Below, one piece after another: positions 1 to 7,049 of a stretch of 7,952 nt of DNA (positions within the stretch are counted from its first letter, which is position 1; each line of letters opens with the position of its first letter). The DNA is taken from assembly GCA_021442965.1 (NCBI GenBank), contig JABUUX010000365.1, positions 1-7,952 on the forward strand. Reading direction: 5' to 3'. The translations under genes were made by a program, and so were the position numbers. Below the pieces are notes generated by a model, which worked only from the letters and a program-made list of their open reading frames with translations, was not told the DNA's origin and searched no databases. Source of the DNA: Treponema sp. Its GTDB lineage: Bacteria; Spirochaetota; Spirochaetia; Treponematales; Treponemataceae.

Positions 1-15
1 TAAGGAGCTCTATTC

Positions 16-102
16 ATGCCTTGTGGTAAGAAAAGAAAGCGCCAGAAGATGGCCACACATAAGCGAAAGAAGATGCTTAGACGCAACAGACATAAGAAAT
101 AG
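16..102 (+). CDS. Small basic bS22-like / AURKAIP1-COX24 domain protein
   Basis: This reads as a 28-residue protein of which about half the residues are Lys or Arg. It has a KKRKRQKM start, then THKRKKMLRRNRHKK to the end. The spacing of basic residues (K-R-x-K-M, then K-R-K-K-x-L-R-R-x-R) resembles the mycobacterial small-subunit protein bS22 and the C-terminal AURKAIP1/COX24 domain, a family of very short rRNA-binding ribosomal peptides; this comparison is from memory. A strong ribosome-binding site, TAAGGAG at 1-7, lies 8 nt upstream of the ATG, which supports real translation despite the length. A terminator begins 24 nt after the stop. The likely role is a ribosome-associated structural peptide, inferred from composition and family pattern only. 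The promoter would lie before the window. The Cys at residue 3 is unusual for so short a basic peptide. Confidence 0.8.
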   Translation: MPCGKKRKRQKMATHKRKKMLRRNRHKK

Positions 103-125
103 TCTGACGTTTGTTGATGTCAAAT

Positions 126-162
126 AGACCGCGAATGTTACGTACTTCGCGGTCTTTTTTTT
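126..162 (+). terminator. Intrinsic terminator after the bS22-like gene
   Basis: A perfect 10-bp inverted repeat (AGACCGCGAA at 126-135, TTCGCGGTCT at 146-155) encloses a 10-nt loop. It runs straight into a run of eight T (155-162). The GC-rich core and T-tract are classic for rho-independent termination on the + strand. It ends only 21 nt before the dxs ATG, so it could also act as an attenuator for dxs. Confidence 0.9.
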
Positions 163-165
163 CTG

Positions 166-170
166 AAAGG
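166..170 (+). promoter_or_regulatory. Ribosome-binding site bearing on the dxs start
   Basis: AAAGG is the only purine-rich Shine-Dalgarno candidate between the terminator and dxs. It lies 13 nt before the ATG at 184 (long) and 4 nt before an in-frame TTG at 175 (short), so spacing alone does not settle the start. The ATG is preferred because the protein from there matches the usual Dxs N-terminus. Confidence 0.5.
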
Positions 171-183
171 TTGTTTGTTTTTT

Positions 184-2061
184 ATGCTGCTTGAAAAAAT
201 TAATTCACCATCTGACATAAAGAATTTTTCTCAAAAAGAAGTTAGTGAACTTTCCAAAGAAATTCGAAGAACGATTATTGATGTTGTTGGAAAGAACGGT
301 GGTCATTTGGCAAGTAATCTGGGGGTTGTTGAACTTACAATTGCACTTCACAGAGTTTTTGAAAGTCCTAAAGATGCTTTTATTTGGGATGTAAGTCATC
401 AGTGTTACGCTCATAAACTTCTTACAGGAAGATATAAAAAAATTCATTCATTAAGAAAATATCAGGGCTTGTCAGGTTTTACAAATACAGAAGAAAGTAA
501 ACATGATTTTTTTACTTCAGGACATTCTTCTACCTCTATTTCAGCAGGTCTTGGTCTATTAACCGCATGGGAAAAAACAGGAAGAGAAGGTAAAGTTGTC
601 TCTATTATTGGTGATGGAGCATTAACTGGGGGGCTTGCTTTTGAAGGTTTGGAAAATGCAGGACAACTTTCAAAAAATCTTATTGTAATTTTAAATGATA
701 ATCAGATGTCTATTGACCATAATACCGGATCCGTTTCAAGGTATCTTTCAAGGCTTACTACATCTTCTAAATATCAAAGTTTCAGATATAAGATTGATAA
801 ATTAATAGATGGAATCCCATATTTTAACAAACCTTTAGAAAAATTGATTTTTCGTTTTAAACGAAGTTTAAAAGGGCTTTTTCTTACTAACAATCTTTTT
901 GTTGATTTAGGGTTTGAATATGTAGGTCCATTAAATGGTCATAATGAATTGGAATTGGAAAGAGTGTTAAAACGTGTAAAAAAACTTCATAGACCTGTTG
1001 TAGTTCATGTAGTTACAAAAAAAGGCAGGGGATACAGTCCGGCGGAAGATAATCCTGAATTATTTCACGGAATTGGACCTTTTAATATTAGTGACGGCAC
1101 AATGGAAAAATATGATGTTCTGAGTTTTACAGAAAGCTTTAGTAATTCAATAGTAAAACTTGCATTGCAGAATAAAAATCTTGTAGCAATTACTGCCGCT
1201 ATGGCAAAGGGGACAGGGCTGTCTGCATTTTCCAGAAAATATCCTGATCGTTTTTTTGACGTCGGAATTGCCGAAGAACATGCGGTCACTTTTGCAGGAG
1301 GGCTTGCAAAAGGTGGTCTTATTCCTGTGGTTTGTATTTACTCTACCTTTATTCAACGAGCTTTTGATCAAATGGTTCATGATGTTGCTTTGCAGAATCT
1401 TCACTGTGTATTTATTCTTGATCGTGCCGGTGCTGTTCCTAGTGACGGATGTACACATCAAGGAATTTTTGATATTCCTTTATTCAGACCAGTTCCTAAT
1501 GTTTCTATTCTAAGTCCTGTAAGTGATGTTGATTTGCGATTATGTCTTAAATGGGCTGTAAAAAACAACGGTCCTGTTATAATCCGTTATCCCAAAATGT
1601 CCTGTCCTCAGGAATATGGAGTATTCTCGCTTCCTGTGACAAAGGGAAAAGGTATTTTTCTTTCTGCAAATGATATGGGATTTGATAATGAAAAAAAAGA
1701 TAAAAATCTTGTTGTTACAACTGGTGGAATGTTTTCTGAAGTAAAAGAAGCCGTATCTGAATTTAATTCTAAAGGAAGATACGCAGATATTTTTATTCTT
1801 CGGTTTATTAAGCCGTTTGATGAAAAATATTTTCTGGAACTTTCTTCCAGATATAGAAAAATTTTATTTATTGAAGATGGAATAAAAACTGGGGGAGTAT
1901 CTGAATATCTTTCAGATTTGATAGAAAAAAATTTTTCTAAAAAAATAAAAGTTGAAATACTTGCTTTCGAAGAGAAATTTTATTCTCATGGAAGTCGTGA
2001 AGAAGTTTTGCATGAAGCAGGACTTGATAAAGAACAGATTCTAAATAAACTAAAGAAATAA
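184..2061 (+). CDS. dxs: 1-deoxy-D-xylulose-5-phosphate synthase
   Basis: This thiamine-diphosphate enzyme condenses pyruvate with glyceraldehyde 3-phosphate to form DXP, the entry step of the MEP isoprenoid pathway and a precursor for thiamine and pyridoxal synthesis. From the ATG it has 625 residues, close to the usual 620-640. The N-terminal domain has GGHLASNLG (39-47, with the catalytic-type His41), WDVSHQCY (68-75), SGHSSTSIS (112-120) and the ThDP/Mg site GDG (143-145) through NDN (171-173). The pyrimidine-binding domain (about 312-475) has AEEH with Glu364, YSTF (386-389), Arg392, DRAG (413-416), THQG (424-427) and IRYP (467-470). A transketolase C-terminal domain follows (about 500-620). 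All key residues appear intact. AEEH replaces the common AEQH, and WDVSHQ replaces WDVGHQ. A TTG at 175 would add three residues. No promoter fits between the upstream terminator and this gene. Arg codons are mostly AGA/AGG/CGA, unlike rpsA. Confidence 0.97.
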   Translation: MLLEKINSPSDIKNFSQKEVSELSKEIRRTIIDVVGKNGGHLASNLGVVELTIALHRVFESPKDAFIWDVSHQCYAHKLLTGRYKKIHSLRKYQGLSGFTNTEESKHDFFTSGHSSTSISAGLGLLTAWEKTGREGKVVSIIGDGALTGGLAFEGLENAGQLSKNLIVILNDNQMSIDHNTGSVSRYLSRLTTSSKYQSFRYKIDKLIDGIPYFNKPLEKLIFRFKRSLKGLFLTNNLFVDLGFEYVGPLNGHNELELERVLKRVKKLHRPVVVHVVTKKGRGYSPAEDNPELFHGIGPFNISDGTMEKYDVLSFTESFSNSIVKLALQNKNLVAITAAMAKGTGLSAFSRKYPDRFFDVGIAEEHAVTFAGGLAKGGLIPVVCIYSTFIQRAFDQMVHDVALQNLHCVFILDRAGAVPSDGCTHQGIFDIPLFRPVPNVSILSPVSDVDLRLCLKWAVKNNGPVIIRYPKMSCPQEYGVFSLPVTKGKGIFLSANDMGFDNEKKDKNLVVTTGGMFSEVKEAVSEFNSKGRYADIFILRFIKPFDEKYFLELSSRYRKILFIEDGIKTGGVSEYLSDLIEKNFSKKIKVEILAFEEKFYSHGSREEVLHEAGLDKEQILNKLKK

Positions 2062-2125
2062 ACAGGAGTTGGAAAGAGTGTTTTCCACTTCGTTACAAAA
2101 ATACGGTATTTTGTAGGAGTATGTC

Positions 2126-2755
2126 ATGGTTATAGCAATTGATGGTCCTGCTGGGACTGGAAAATCTACTATTGCTGCACTGATAGCAGAAAAATTGAAC
2201 ATTACAAATTTAAATTCGGGAAGTTTTTACAGGGCACTTACAATGGCAATTCTTGATAACAATATTGATTATACCAATCAAAAATTAGCAGCTGAATTTG
2301 CCAGAAAACAAAAACTTGAGTATGTAAATTCCAGACTTATTCTAAATGGGGTTGATGTAAATGATCATCTTCATGATGACCGCATATCATTAAACGCATC
2401 TCCAGTTTCTGCAAATGTTGAAATTCGGCATTACGTTAATGATGTGATGCGGGAAATTACAAAAAGTCTTTCAATTGTTTGTGAAGGGCGGGATATGACA
2501 ACTGTTGTTTTCCCAAATGCTGATTATAAGTTTTATCTGGATGCATCTCTTGATGTTCAAGCAAAAAGGCGTTTTGATCAGGGGGTTTCAAAACTTTCAC
2601 TGGAAGAAATAAAAGATTCGATCCGTAAACGTGACGAAATGGACAAAAATAAAAAAGAAGGTAGTTTAAAAATTGCACCTGATGCAATATATATCGATAC
2701 TTCAAACTTGACCATAGAACAGGTTTGTGAGATAATATTTAAACAAATTTCATAA
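2126..2755 (+). CDS. cmk: Cytidylate (CMP/dCMP) kinase
   Basis: This cytoplasmic enzyme transfers phosphate from ATP to CMP or dCMP, giving CDP/dCDP for nucleic acid and phospholipid synthesis. The 209-residue protein opens with the Walker A loop GPAGTGKST (7-15). Next comes the substrate-site segment NSGSFYRA, corresponding to DTGAMYRA in many homologues, then CEGRDMTTVVFPNA, the CMP-binding EGRD-(IM)-x-TVVFP signature. The lid region RRFDQ, the RDEMDKNK stretch and a closing APDAIYIDTSNLTIEQV are also standard. It is slightly shorter than the common 220-230 residues but looks complete. AGGAG at 2115-2119 lies 6 nt before the ATG. It sits 64 nt after dxs and 14 nt before rpsA, so co-transcription is likely. 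The cmk-rpsA neighbourhood is common in bacteria. Substitutions such as SGS for TGA and MTT for IGT depart from the Proteobacterial consensus without touching the P-loop. Confidence 0.95.
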   Translation: MVIAIDGPAGTGKSTIAALIAEKLNITNLNSGSFYRALTMAILDNNIDYTNQKLAAEFARKQKLEYVNSRLILNGVDVNDHLHDDRISLNASPVSANVEIRHYVNDVMREITKSLSIVCEGRDMTTVVFPNADYKFYLDASLDVQAKRRFDQGVSKLSLEEIKDSIRKRDEMDKNKKEGSLKIAPDAIYIDTSNLTIEQVCEIIFKQIS

Positions 2756-2769
2756 AATAAGGGTTTACT

Positions 2770-4482
2770 ATGGACGAAATGGAAGTGGAAAACGGAAATG
2801 TTCAGGACTCCAAGAATGTTTTCGAAACACAGTTAGAAGAATCACTGAAGGAGTTTAATGCACCACAGGCAGGTCAGCTTGTAGAAGGAACAGTAGTTTC
2901 TGTAGCAAATGATTATGTATATGTGGACATTGGCGACAAATCAGAAGGTTTAATCCCTGTACAGGAGTTCTCTGGCGAATTGCCTAAAGAAGGGGATGTG
3001 GTTCAGGCTTTGTTAACAGGACATAATCACAATGGACCTGTTCTTTCAAAGAAACGTGCTGATTCAAAGCGCTTTACAAAAGAAGTAAATCAGGCTTTTA
3101 AAGATAAAGTTCCTGTTGATGGAACTATTGTTAAGCTTGTAAAAAGCGGTTATGAAGTTGATCTCGGTATTGATCGTGCAGCTTTTCTCCCAATCAGCCA
3201 GTCAGATGCAGATAAGGTTGAAAAACCAGAAAGCCTTTTGGGCGTAAAATCAAAATTTTATATTGAACGTCTTTACTCTGATGGAAAACTTAATCCAGTT
3301 GTTAATCGCAGAAAATATCTTGAAGAACAGATTAACTCAAAACGTGATGAGTTCTTCAATACTGCAAAAATAGGAGATTCAGTAAAAGGAACAGTTAAGA
3401 GCTTTACAAGTTTTGGTGCTTTTATTGATCTTGGTGGTTTTGACGGTCTTCTTCATATCAATGATATGAGTTGGGGACATGTTGCACGTCCAAAAGATTT
3501 TGTTAAAAAAGGTCAGGAAATTGAACTCAAAGTAATTCGTCTTGATCCTGCAGAAAAAAGAATTAATCTTTCCTTGAAGCATTTCTCAGAAGATCCATGG
3601 ATTCATTTTGGTGAAAAATACGAAGTTAATAGCATTGTAAAAGGTAAGGTAACAAAACTTACTGAATTTGGTGCTTTTGTTGAACTTGAAGAAGGTATTG
3701 AAGGTCTTGTTCATATCAGTGAATTTTCATGGACAAAGAAAATTAATAAACCTTCTGATGTAGTTGCAAAAGATCAGGAAGTTGAAGTAATGATTCTGGG
3801 ATATGATATTCCAGCTGGCCGTGTTTCTCTTGGACTAAAACAAACAACAAGCAATCCTTGGGATTCTATAACAGAGAAATATCCTGAAGGAACAAAAGTA
3901 AAAGGTAAAGTTGTAAAACTTACAAACGTTGGTGCTTTTATTTCTCTTGATGACGGTATTGATGGATTCCTTCATGCAGATGATATTTCATGGACAAAGA
4001 AAGTAAAACATCCTGGAAGTGAACTTAAAGCTGATCAGGAAGTTGAAGCTGTAGTAATTGAATGTGACCCTGAACAGCATAGAATTCGTCTTGGTCTCAA
4101 ACAGCTTACCGAAGATCCATGGAAAGCATTTGCTGAAGAATATAAACCTGGAAGTACACTTGAAGGTGAAATTACTTCAATTACTGATTTTGGTCTTTTT
4201 GTTAGAGCTCCAAATGGAATTGAAGGTCTTGTTAATAAAGCCAATTTGAGTGATGATAAAGAAGTTCCTTTCGAAGAAGCAGTTGCAAAATACAAAGTTG
4301 GTGATAAGCTGAACGTATTTGTTGTAGATGTGAATGTAGAAAAGGAAAAGGTTGCTTTCTCTGTTCGAGAATACAAGAGAAAACAGCAGCGTGATGAAAT
4401 CTCTCAGTATATGTCTTCTTCAGGTAATGATGATGAAGGTGCTTACACAATTGGAGATCTTCTTAATTCAAAAAGCGAATAG
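2770..4482 (+). CDS. rpsA: 30S ribosomal protein S1
   Basis: S1 binds mRNA at the 30S subunit and helps unfold and dock messages for initiation. This 570-residue protein carries six OB-fold S1 domains, at about residues 35-96, 114-182, 201-271, 286-358, 374-445 and 460-534. Domains 3 to 6 are the most canonical, with repeated G-x-V-x-x-(FL)-x-x-F/V-G-A/L-F segments and GLVHIS-like cores (for example GLLHIND and EGLVHISE), followed by I/VxLGLK or INLSLK ends. Domains 1 and 2, the ribosome-anchoring pair in E. coli S1, are more divergent, as usual. Length is close to the 557 of E. coli. A purine-rich TAAGGG at 2758-2763 precedes the ATG by 6 nt; another in-frame ATG three codons on is less well placed. 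The gene uses mostly CGT for Arg, as expected for high expression. An acidic, flexible tail ends in TIGDLLNSKSE. A strong terminator follows. Confidence 0.97.
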   Translation: MDEMEVENGNVQDSKNVFETQLEESLKEFNAPQAGQLVEGTVVSVANDYVYVDIGDKSEGLIPVQEFSGELPKEGDVVQALLTGHNHNGPVLSKKRADSKRFTKEVNQAFKDKVPVDGTIVKLVKSGYEVDLGIDRAAFLPISQSDADKVEKPESLLGVKSKFYIERLYSDGKLNPVVNRRKYLEEQINSKRDEFFNTAKIGDSVKGTVKSFTSFGAFIDLGGFDGLLHINDMSWGHVARPKDFVKKGQEIELKVIRLDPAEKRINLSLKHFSEDPWIHFGEKYEVNSIVKGKVTKLTEFGAFVELEEGIEGLVHISEFSWTKKINKPSDVVAKDQEVEVMILGYDIPAGRVSLGLKQTTSNPWDSITEKYPEGTKVKGKVVKLTNVGAFISLDDGIDGFLHADDISWTKKVKHPGSELKADQEVEAVVIECDPEQHRIRLGLKQLTEDPWKAFAEEYKPGSTLEGEITSITDFGLFVRAPNGIEGLVNKANLSDDKEVPFEEAVAKYKVGDKLNVFVVDVNVEKEKVAFSVREYKRKQQRDEISQYMSSSGNDDEGAYTIGDLLNSKSE

Positions 4483-4510
4483 TATTTTTGTGAATTAAGA
4501 TTTATGTGTT

Positions 4511-4550
4511 AAAACGCATTGTTGTATTTATTTACAGCAATGCGTTTTTT
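4511..4550 (+). terminator. Intrinsic terminator after rpsA
   Basis: An 11-bp perfect arm (AAAACGCATTG at 4511-4521 with CAATGCGTTTT at 4538-4548) extends inward through one G-U pair and four more pairs to a 6-nt loop at 4527-4532. The 3' side ends in six T (4545-4550). It closes the dxs-cmk-rpsA unit; the 5' run of A could also allow some function on the opposite strand. Confidence 0.92.
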
Positions 4551-4659
4551 GTGAAATACGGTTTCATAGATAATGTTCAAGATGTTCGGTAAGATTTAAT
4601 ATTGTTTTAATTCTATATCCGTTCATTTTGCAATGTTATTTATTCGGCAGTAAAAAGGC

Positions 4660-5565
4660 ATGTTAAACAAAAACGATATACTAAATCAGAAAATCAGTTT
4701 TTTCGAAAAAAACAGCCCTTATTTCAACGAAGTATATAAGATTGCAAAAGATTTTGCAGTTCAGAATATGCCAATTTTAGTATATTCTAAAGATATCGTA
4801 TTTCGTAAATGGTTTTCTGAATTGGTATGTTATAGTAAATACAGTAGGGCGGATTTTTTTTGTTATTTGCCTTGTTCTGTCGTTTCTTCAGATAAAATAG
4901 TTGCATTTATTTCTAATCAGAAATCAGGAACTGTTTTATTAATGGATCAGATAGAAAAACTTTCTTTGGATGCGCAGAGAGATGTACTTAGTCTTATAGA
5001 TAATGAAAGTTTTATAGCTAAGAAAATTACTCTTATTGCAGGAACATCTGTAGACCTTGAAGAATTGACTGAAGCCGATAAATTTTCAAAATCTTTAGCC
5101 TTCAGACTGAATCTTTTGAAAATTAATCTTTTATCTGTTTCAGAAAATAAGAACGAAATTTTGGCCTTAGCCAGTTATTTCCTTGGAATAGAAAGATTTG
5201 AAACAGGAAAAGATTTTAAAGGATTTACTGACAGTGCCAAATCACTTCTTCAAAATTTTTTTTGGAAAGGTGGAGCTGGAGAGCTCAAGGCTGCAGTTTC
5301 AAGAGCTGTAATATTTGGGAATCCTCCTTTAATATCTGCAAAAGATTTTGATTTTGCAGTATCAAATTCATCTGATATTAATTCAGGTGTAGCAGAGTCG
5401 GTTATTCAAGATAAATCTTTAAAAACCGCAGTAGATTCTTTTAAACGTTTTTATGTTAAAAAGATTCTTGAAGAAAATGGGAATAATCAAACCAAAGCTG
5501 CTAAAGTTTTGGGACTTCAACGAACTTATGTTTCACGCTTAATGAATGAACTTGATCTTCGTTGA
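4660..5565 (+). CDS. Degenerate sigma-54-activator-like protein with Fis-type HTH
   Basis: The 301-residue protein follows the layout of an NtrC-family AAA+ core plus Fis-type DNA-binding domain, but the ATPase appears dead. Where activators have the Walker A GESGTGKE, this has SKDIVFRK (43-50). The segment that carries the GAFTGA sigma-54 loop is missing between about 75 and 90. The Walker B-like strand reads GTVLLMDQ (90-97), with Gln for the catalytic Glu. The sensor I-like strand reads LIAGTS for the usual IAATN. FSKSLAFRLN (142-151) keeps only one of two expected arginines, and the sensor II-like motif is GGAGEL instead of GNVREL. The C-terminus (about 262-301) is a well-formed Fis HTH with NQTKAAKVLGL and a recognition helix TYVSRLMNEL. 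It is probably a DNA-binding regulator that works without ATP hydrolysis or sigma-54; targets are unknown. The start is the first possible one after an in-frame stop at 4651, but AAAGG lies only 1 nt before it, so initiation may be weak or unusual. The next gene begins 19 nt downstream. Confidence 0.8.
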   Translation: MLNKNDILNQKISFFEKNSPYFNEVYKIAKDFAVQNMPILVYSKDIVFRKWFSELVCYSKYSRADFFCYLPCSVVSSDKIVAFISNQKSGTVLLMDQIEKLSLDAQRDVLSLIDNESFIAKKITLIAGTSVDLEELTEADKFSKSLAFRLNLLKINLLSVSENKNEILALASYFLGIERFETGKDFKGFTDSAKSLLQNFFWKGGAGELKAAVSRAVIFGNPPLISAKDFDFAVSNSSDINSGVAESVIQDKSLKTAVDSFKRFYVKKILEENGNNQTKAAKVLGLQRTYVSRLMNELDLR

Positions 5566-5584
5566 TGAAAAGAGGTAAATAGAA

Positions 5585-6259
5585 ATGGCAGAAAAAGAAA
5601 CAAAAAAGACATCGTTTAAGTTGAATACTTTTCTTGAAAAAAACAGAAAGGTGCTTCTTATTGTTCTTATTGTAGTGTTGGTTGGAATCTTTGGTTTTTC
5701 AGTGTATGCAATGCTTGCTTCAAAATCATCTGAAAAAGCACTTTCAGCTATTGATGAAATTTCCTATAAACTGACCGATGGTTCTATAGGACTTGAAGAA
5801 TCAGAGCTTGAAGAAAAACGCTCGGAATCACTGGAAGCTTTAGTTCCGTATTGTTCTAAGGGTGGTATAGTTGGTGTAACTGCAAACAGATTATCAGCTG
5901 AAATTGTATTTCAGAAAAAAGAATATGAAAATGCAATTTCGTATTGGTCTCAAGCTGCTCTTAAAGCAAAAAATACTTACACAGCACCTCTTTCATACTA
6001 CAATATTGCAGTATGTTATGAAGAACTGGATAAAGTAGCAGAAGCTGAAGAAAATTATAAAAAGGCTTCAGACTTTGATGGATTTGTTCTGAAATCTCAT
6101 GCTTTGTTCAGTCTGGGTCGAATACGTGAAAGCCAGGAAAAATATTCAGAAGCAGCAGAAGCTTATAAAGCTGCAAATGATTCAAGTCCTAATGATTCTT
6201 GGGCAAAACTTGCAAAAACAAGACTTATTGATTTAAAAATTCAAGGAAAAATTGAATAA
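5585..6259 (+). CDS. Membrane-anchored TPR protein
   Basis: This 224-residue protein has a lysine-rich cytoplasmic N-terminus (1-22), one strong hydrophobic helix at about 23-45 (VLLIVLIVVLVGIFGF core), and a soluble remainder that is largely helical. TPR-like helical pairs lie at about 100-130, 135-165 and 172-202, with typical residues such as YYNIAVCYEELDKVAEAEENYKKA and ALFSLGRIRESQEKYSEAAEAYKAA patterns (partly quoted). The inside-positive N-terminus predicts that the TPR part faces the periplasm. The plan resembles YfgM/TPR_21-like proteins, which scaffold envelope or secretion partners, but the match is at the architectural level only. AGAGGT at 5571-5576 is well placed before the ATG. 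The stop codon lies about 22 nt before the preferred lipoprotein ATG, and an alternative TTG start of that gene would overlap it. Both products would act at the envelope, so a shared role is an inference. Confidence 0.85.
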   Translation: MAEKETKKTSFKLNTFLEKNRKVLLIVLIVVLVGIFGFSVYAMLASKSSEKALSAIDEISYKLTDGSIGLEESELEEKRSESLEALVPYCSKGGIVGVTANRLSAEIVFQKKEYENAISYWSQAALKAKNTYTAPLSYYNIAVCYEELDKVAEAEENYKKASDFDGFVLKSHALFSLGRIRESQEKYSEAAEAYKAANDSSPNDSWAKLAKTRLIDLKIQGKIE

Positions 6260-6281
6260 ACTGTTAAATTGGTATTTAAAT

Positions 6282-7049
6282 ATGAAAACATTCTGTCGGA
6301 AAAAAATGGTTTATTTTTTTGCATTGTTTCTGACGGGATGTTTTTCTTTTTTAACTTTATCATGTGGACTTGATGTTTATTATGTAATGGAATCTCCTTC
6401 CACAGTTTCACAGTGTTCATATGATGCTTCTTGGGAAAATCGTTATGCTGCTTTTAGGACTCCTGTAATGCCTGATACAGCATTCAAGTTTCTTGGAACC
6501 GATATTTATTATAAAATTTATAATACCAACAGTGACAGTGAAGTTTCCAGTCTTTATTCAGATTCCCAGAATGATGAAAAAAAAATGAATGTAGCTTCAC
6601 GAATGATAGAAACTTACAAATACCAGCCTTTAAAAGTCAGAGGAAATAATGATAGTCCTTTGATTCCAAGTCATGATCATTTTCAGTATATAAAAATTCG
6701 TCTTACTAATTATTATGAAAATTTAAGTGAACAAGGAACGGCTGGTATATACGTTGATTATAACAATGTAAACGAGGTAAAAAATATTGGGGCTCCAATA
6801 AGAGGCATTGAAGAAAATGGAGACTATACTTTTGATTTTGGACGTTCTTCACAAAGTGATTACAATAGAATTCCTGTAAAAGAGGATAATGATGTAAAAC
6901 TGTCTTCACATCCAACTGAAGAAGGAAAATATTATGTTGCATTGTTTGCTGTAGCTATTGGATTAGATACAACAACTTATATAAAATATTATTCAAACGT
7001 CGCTTATCTTGGGACCTTTTGTATAGACTCTAAGTCAGCAGATAATTAA
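6282..7049 (+). CDS. Probable lipoprotein of unknown family
   Basis: From the ATG this is a 255-residue protein with a lipoprotein-type signal: basic n-region MKTFCRKK, then a hydrophobic run from about 9 to 27. Two cysteines could be lipidated: Cys20 in LTGC, which fits the classic lipobox, or Cys28 in LTLSCGLD, which fits the looser spirochaetal pattern and a longer hydrophobic stretch. I favour Cys28, weakly. The mature part is rich in Tyr, Asn, Asp and Ser with alternating hydrophobic residues (for example DIYYKIYN at 74-81, YIKIRLTNYY at 136-145, YYVALFAVAIG at 217-227), suggesting a beta-rich envelope protein. I recognise no enzyme motif. A TTG at 6252, behind AAGGA, would overlap the previous stop and add ten residues; an ATG at 6306 is a shorter option. 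It is probably co-transcribed with the TPR gene. No terminator is clear after it. Confidence 0.7.
   Translation: MKTFCRKKMVYFFALFLTGCFSFLTLSCGLDVYYVMESPSTVSQCSYDASWENRYAAFRTPVMPDTAFKFLGTDIYYKIYNTNSDSEVSSLYSDSQNDEKKMNVASRMIETYKYQPLKVRGNNDSPLIPSHDHFQYIKIRLTNYYENLSEQGTAGIYVDYNNVNEVKNIGAPIRGIEENGDYTFDFGRSSQSDYNRIPVKEDNDVKLSSHPTEEGKYYVALFAVAIGLDTTTYIKYYSNVAYLGTFCIDSKSADN

Noticed and set aside
4035..4450. Overlapping minus-strand frames of 113 and 72 codons within rpsA
   Set aside because: They mirror the repetitive S1 domains and biased codon use of rpsA; no convincing ribosome-binding site or protein features are seen.
4483..4659. Search for a promoter or operator in the rpsA-regulator gap
   Set aside because: Apart from the terminator there is only an AT-rich stretch with a short ATGTTC repeat (4573-4578, 4582-4587) and weak TTGTTT or TATATC matches without proper partners. 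No element could be supported.
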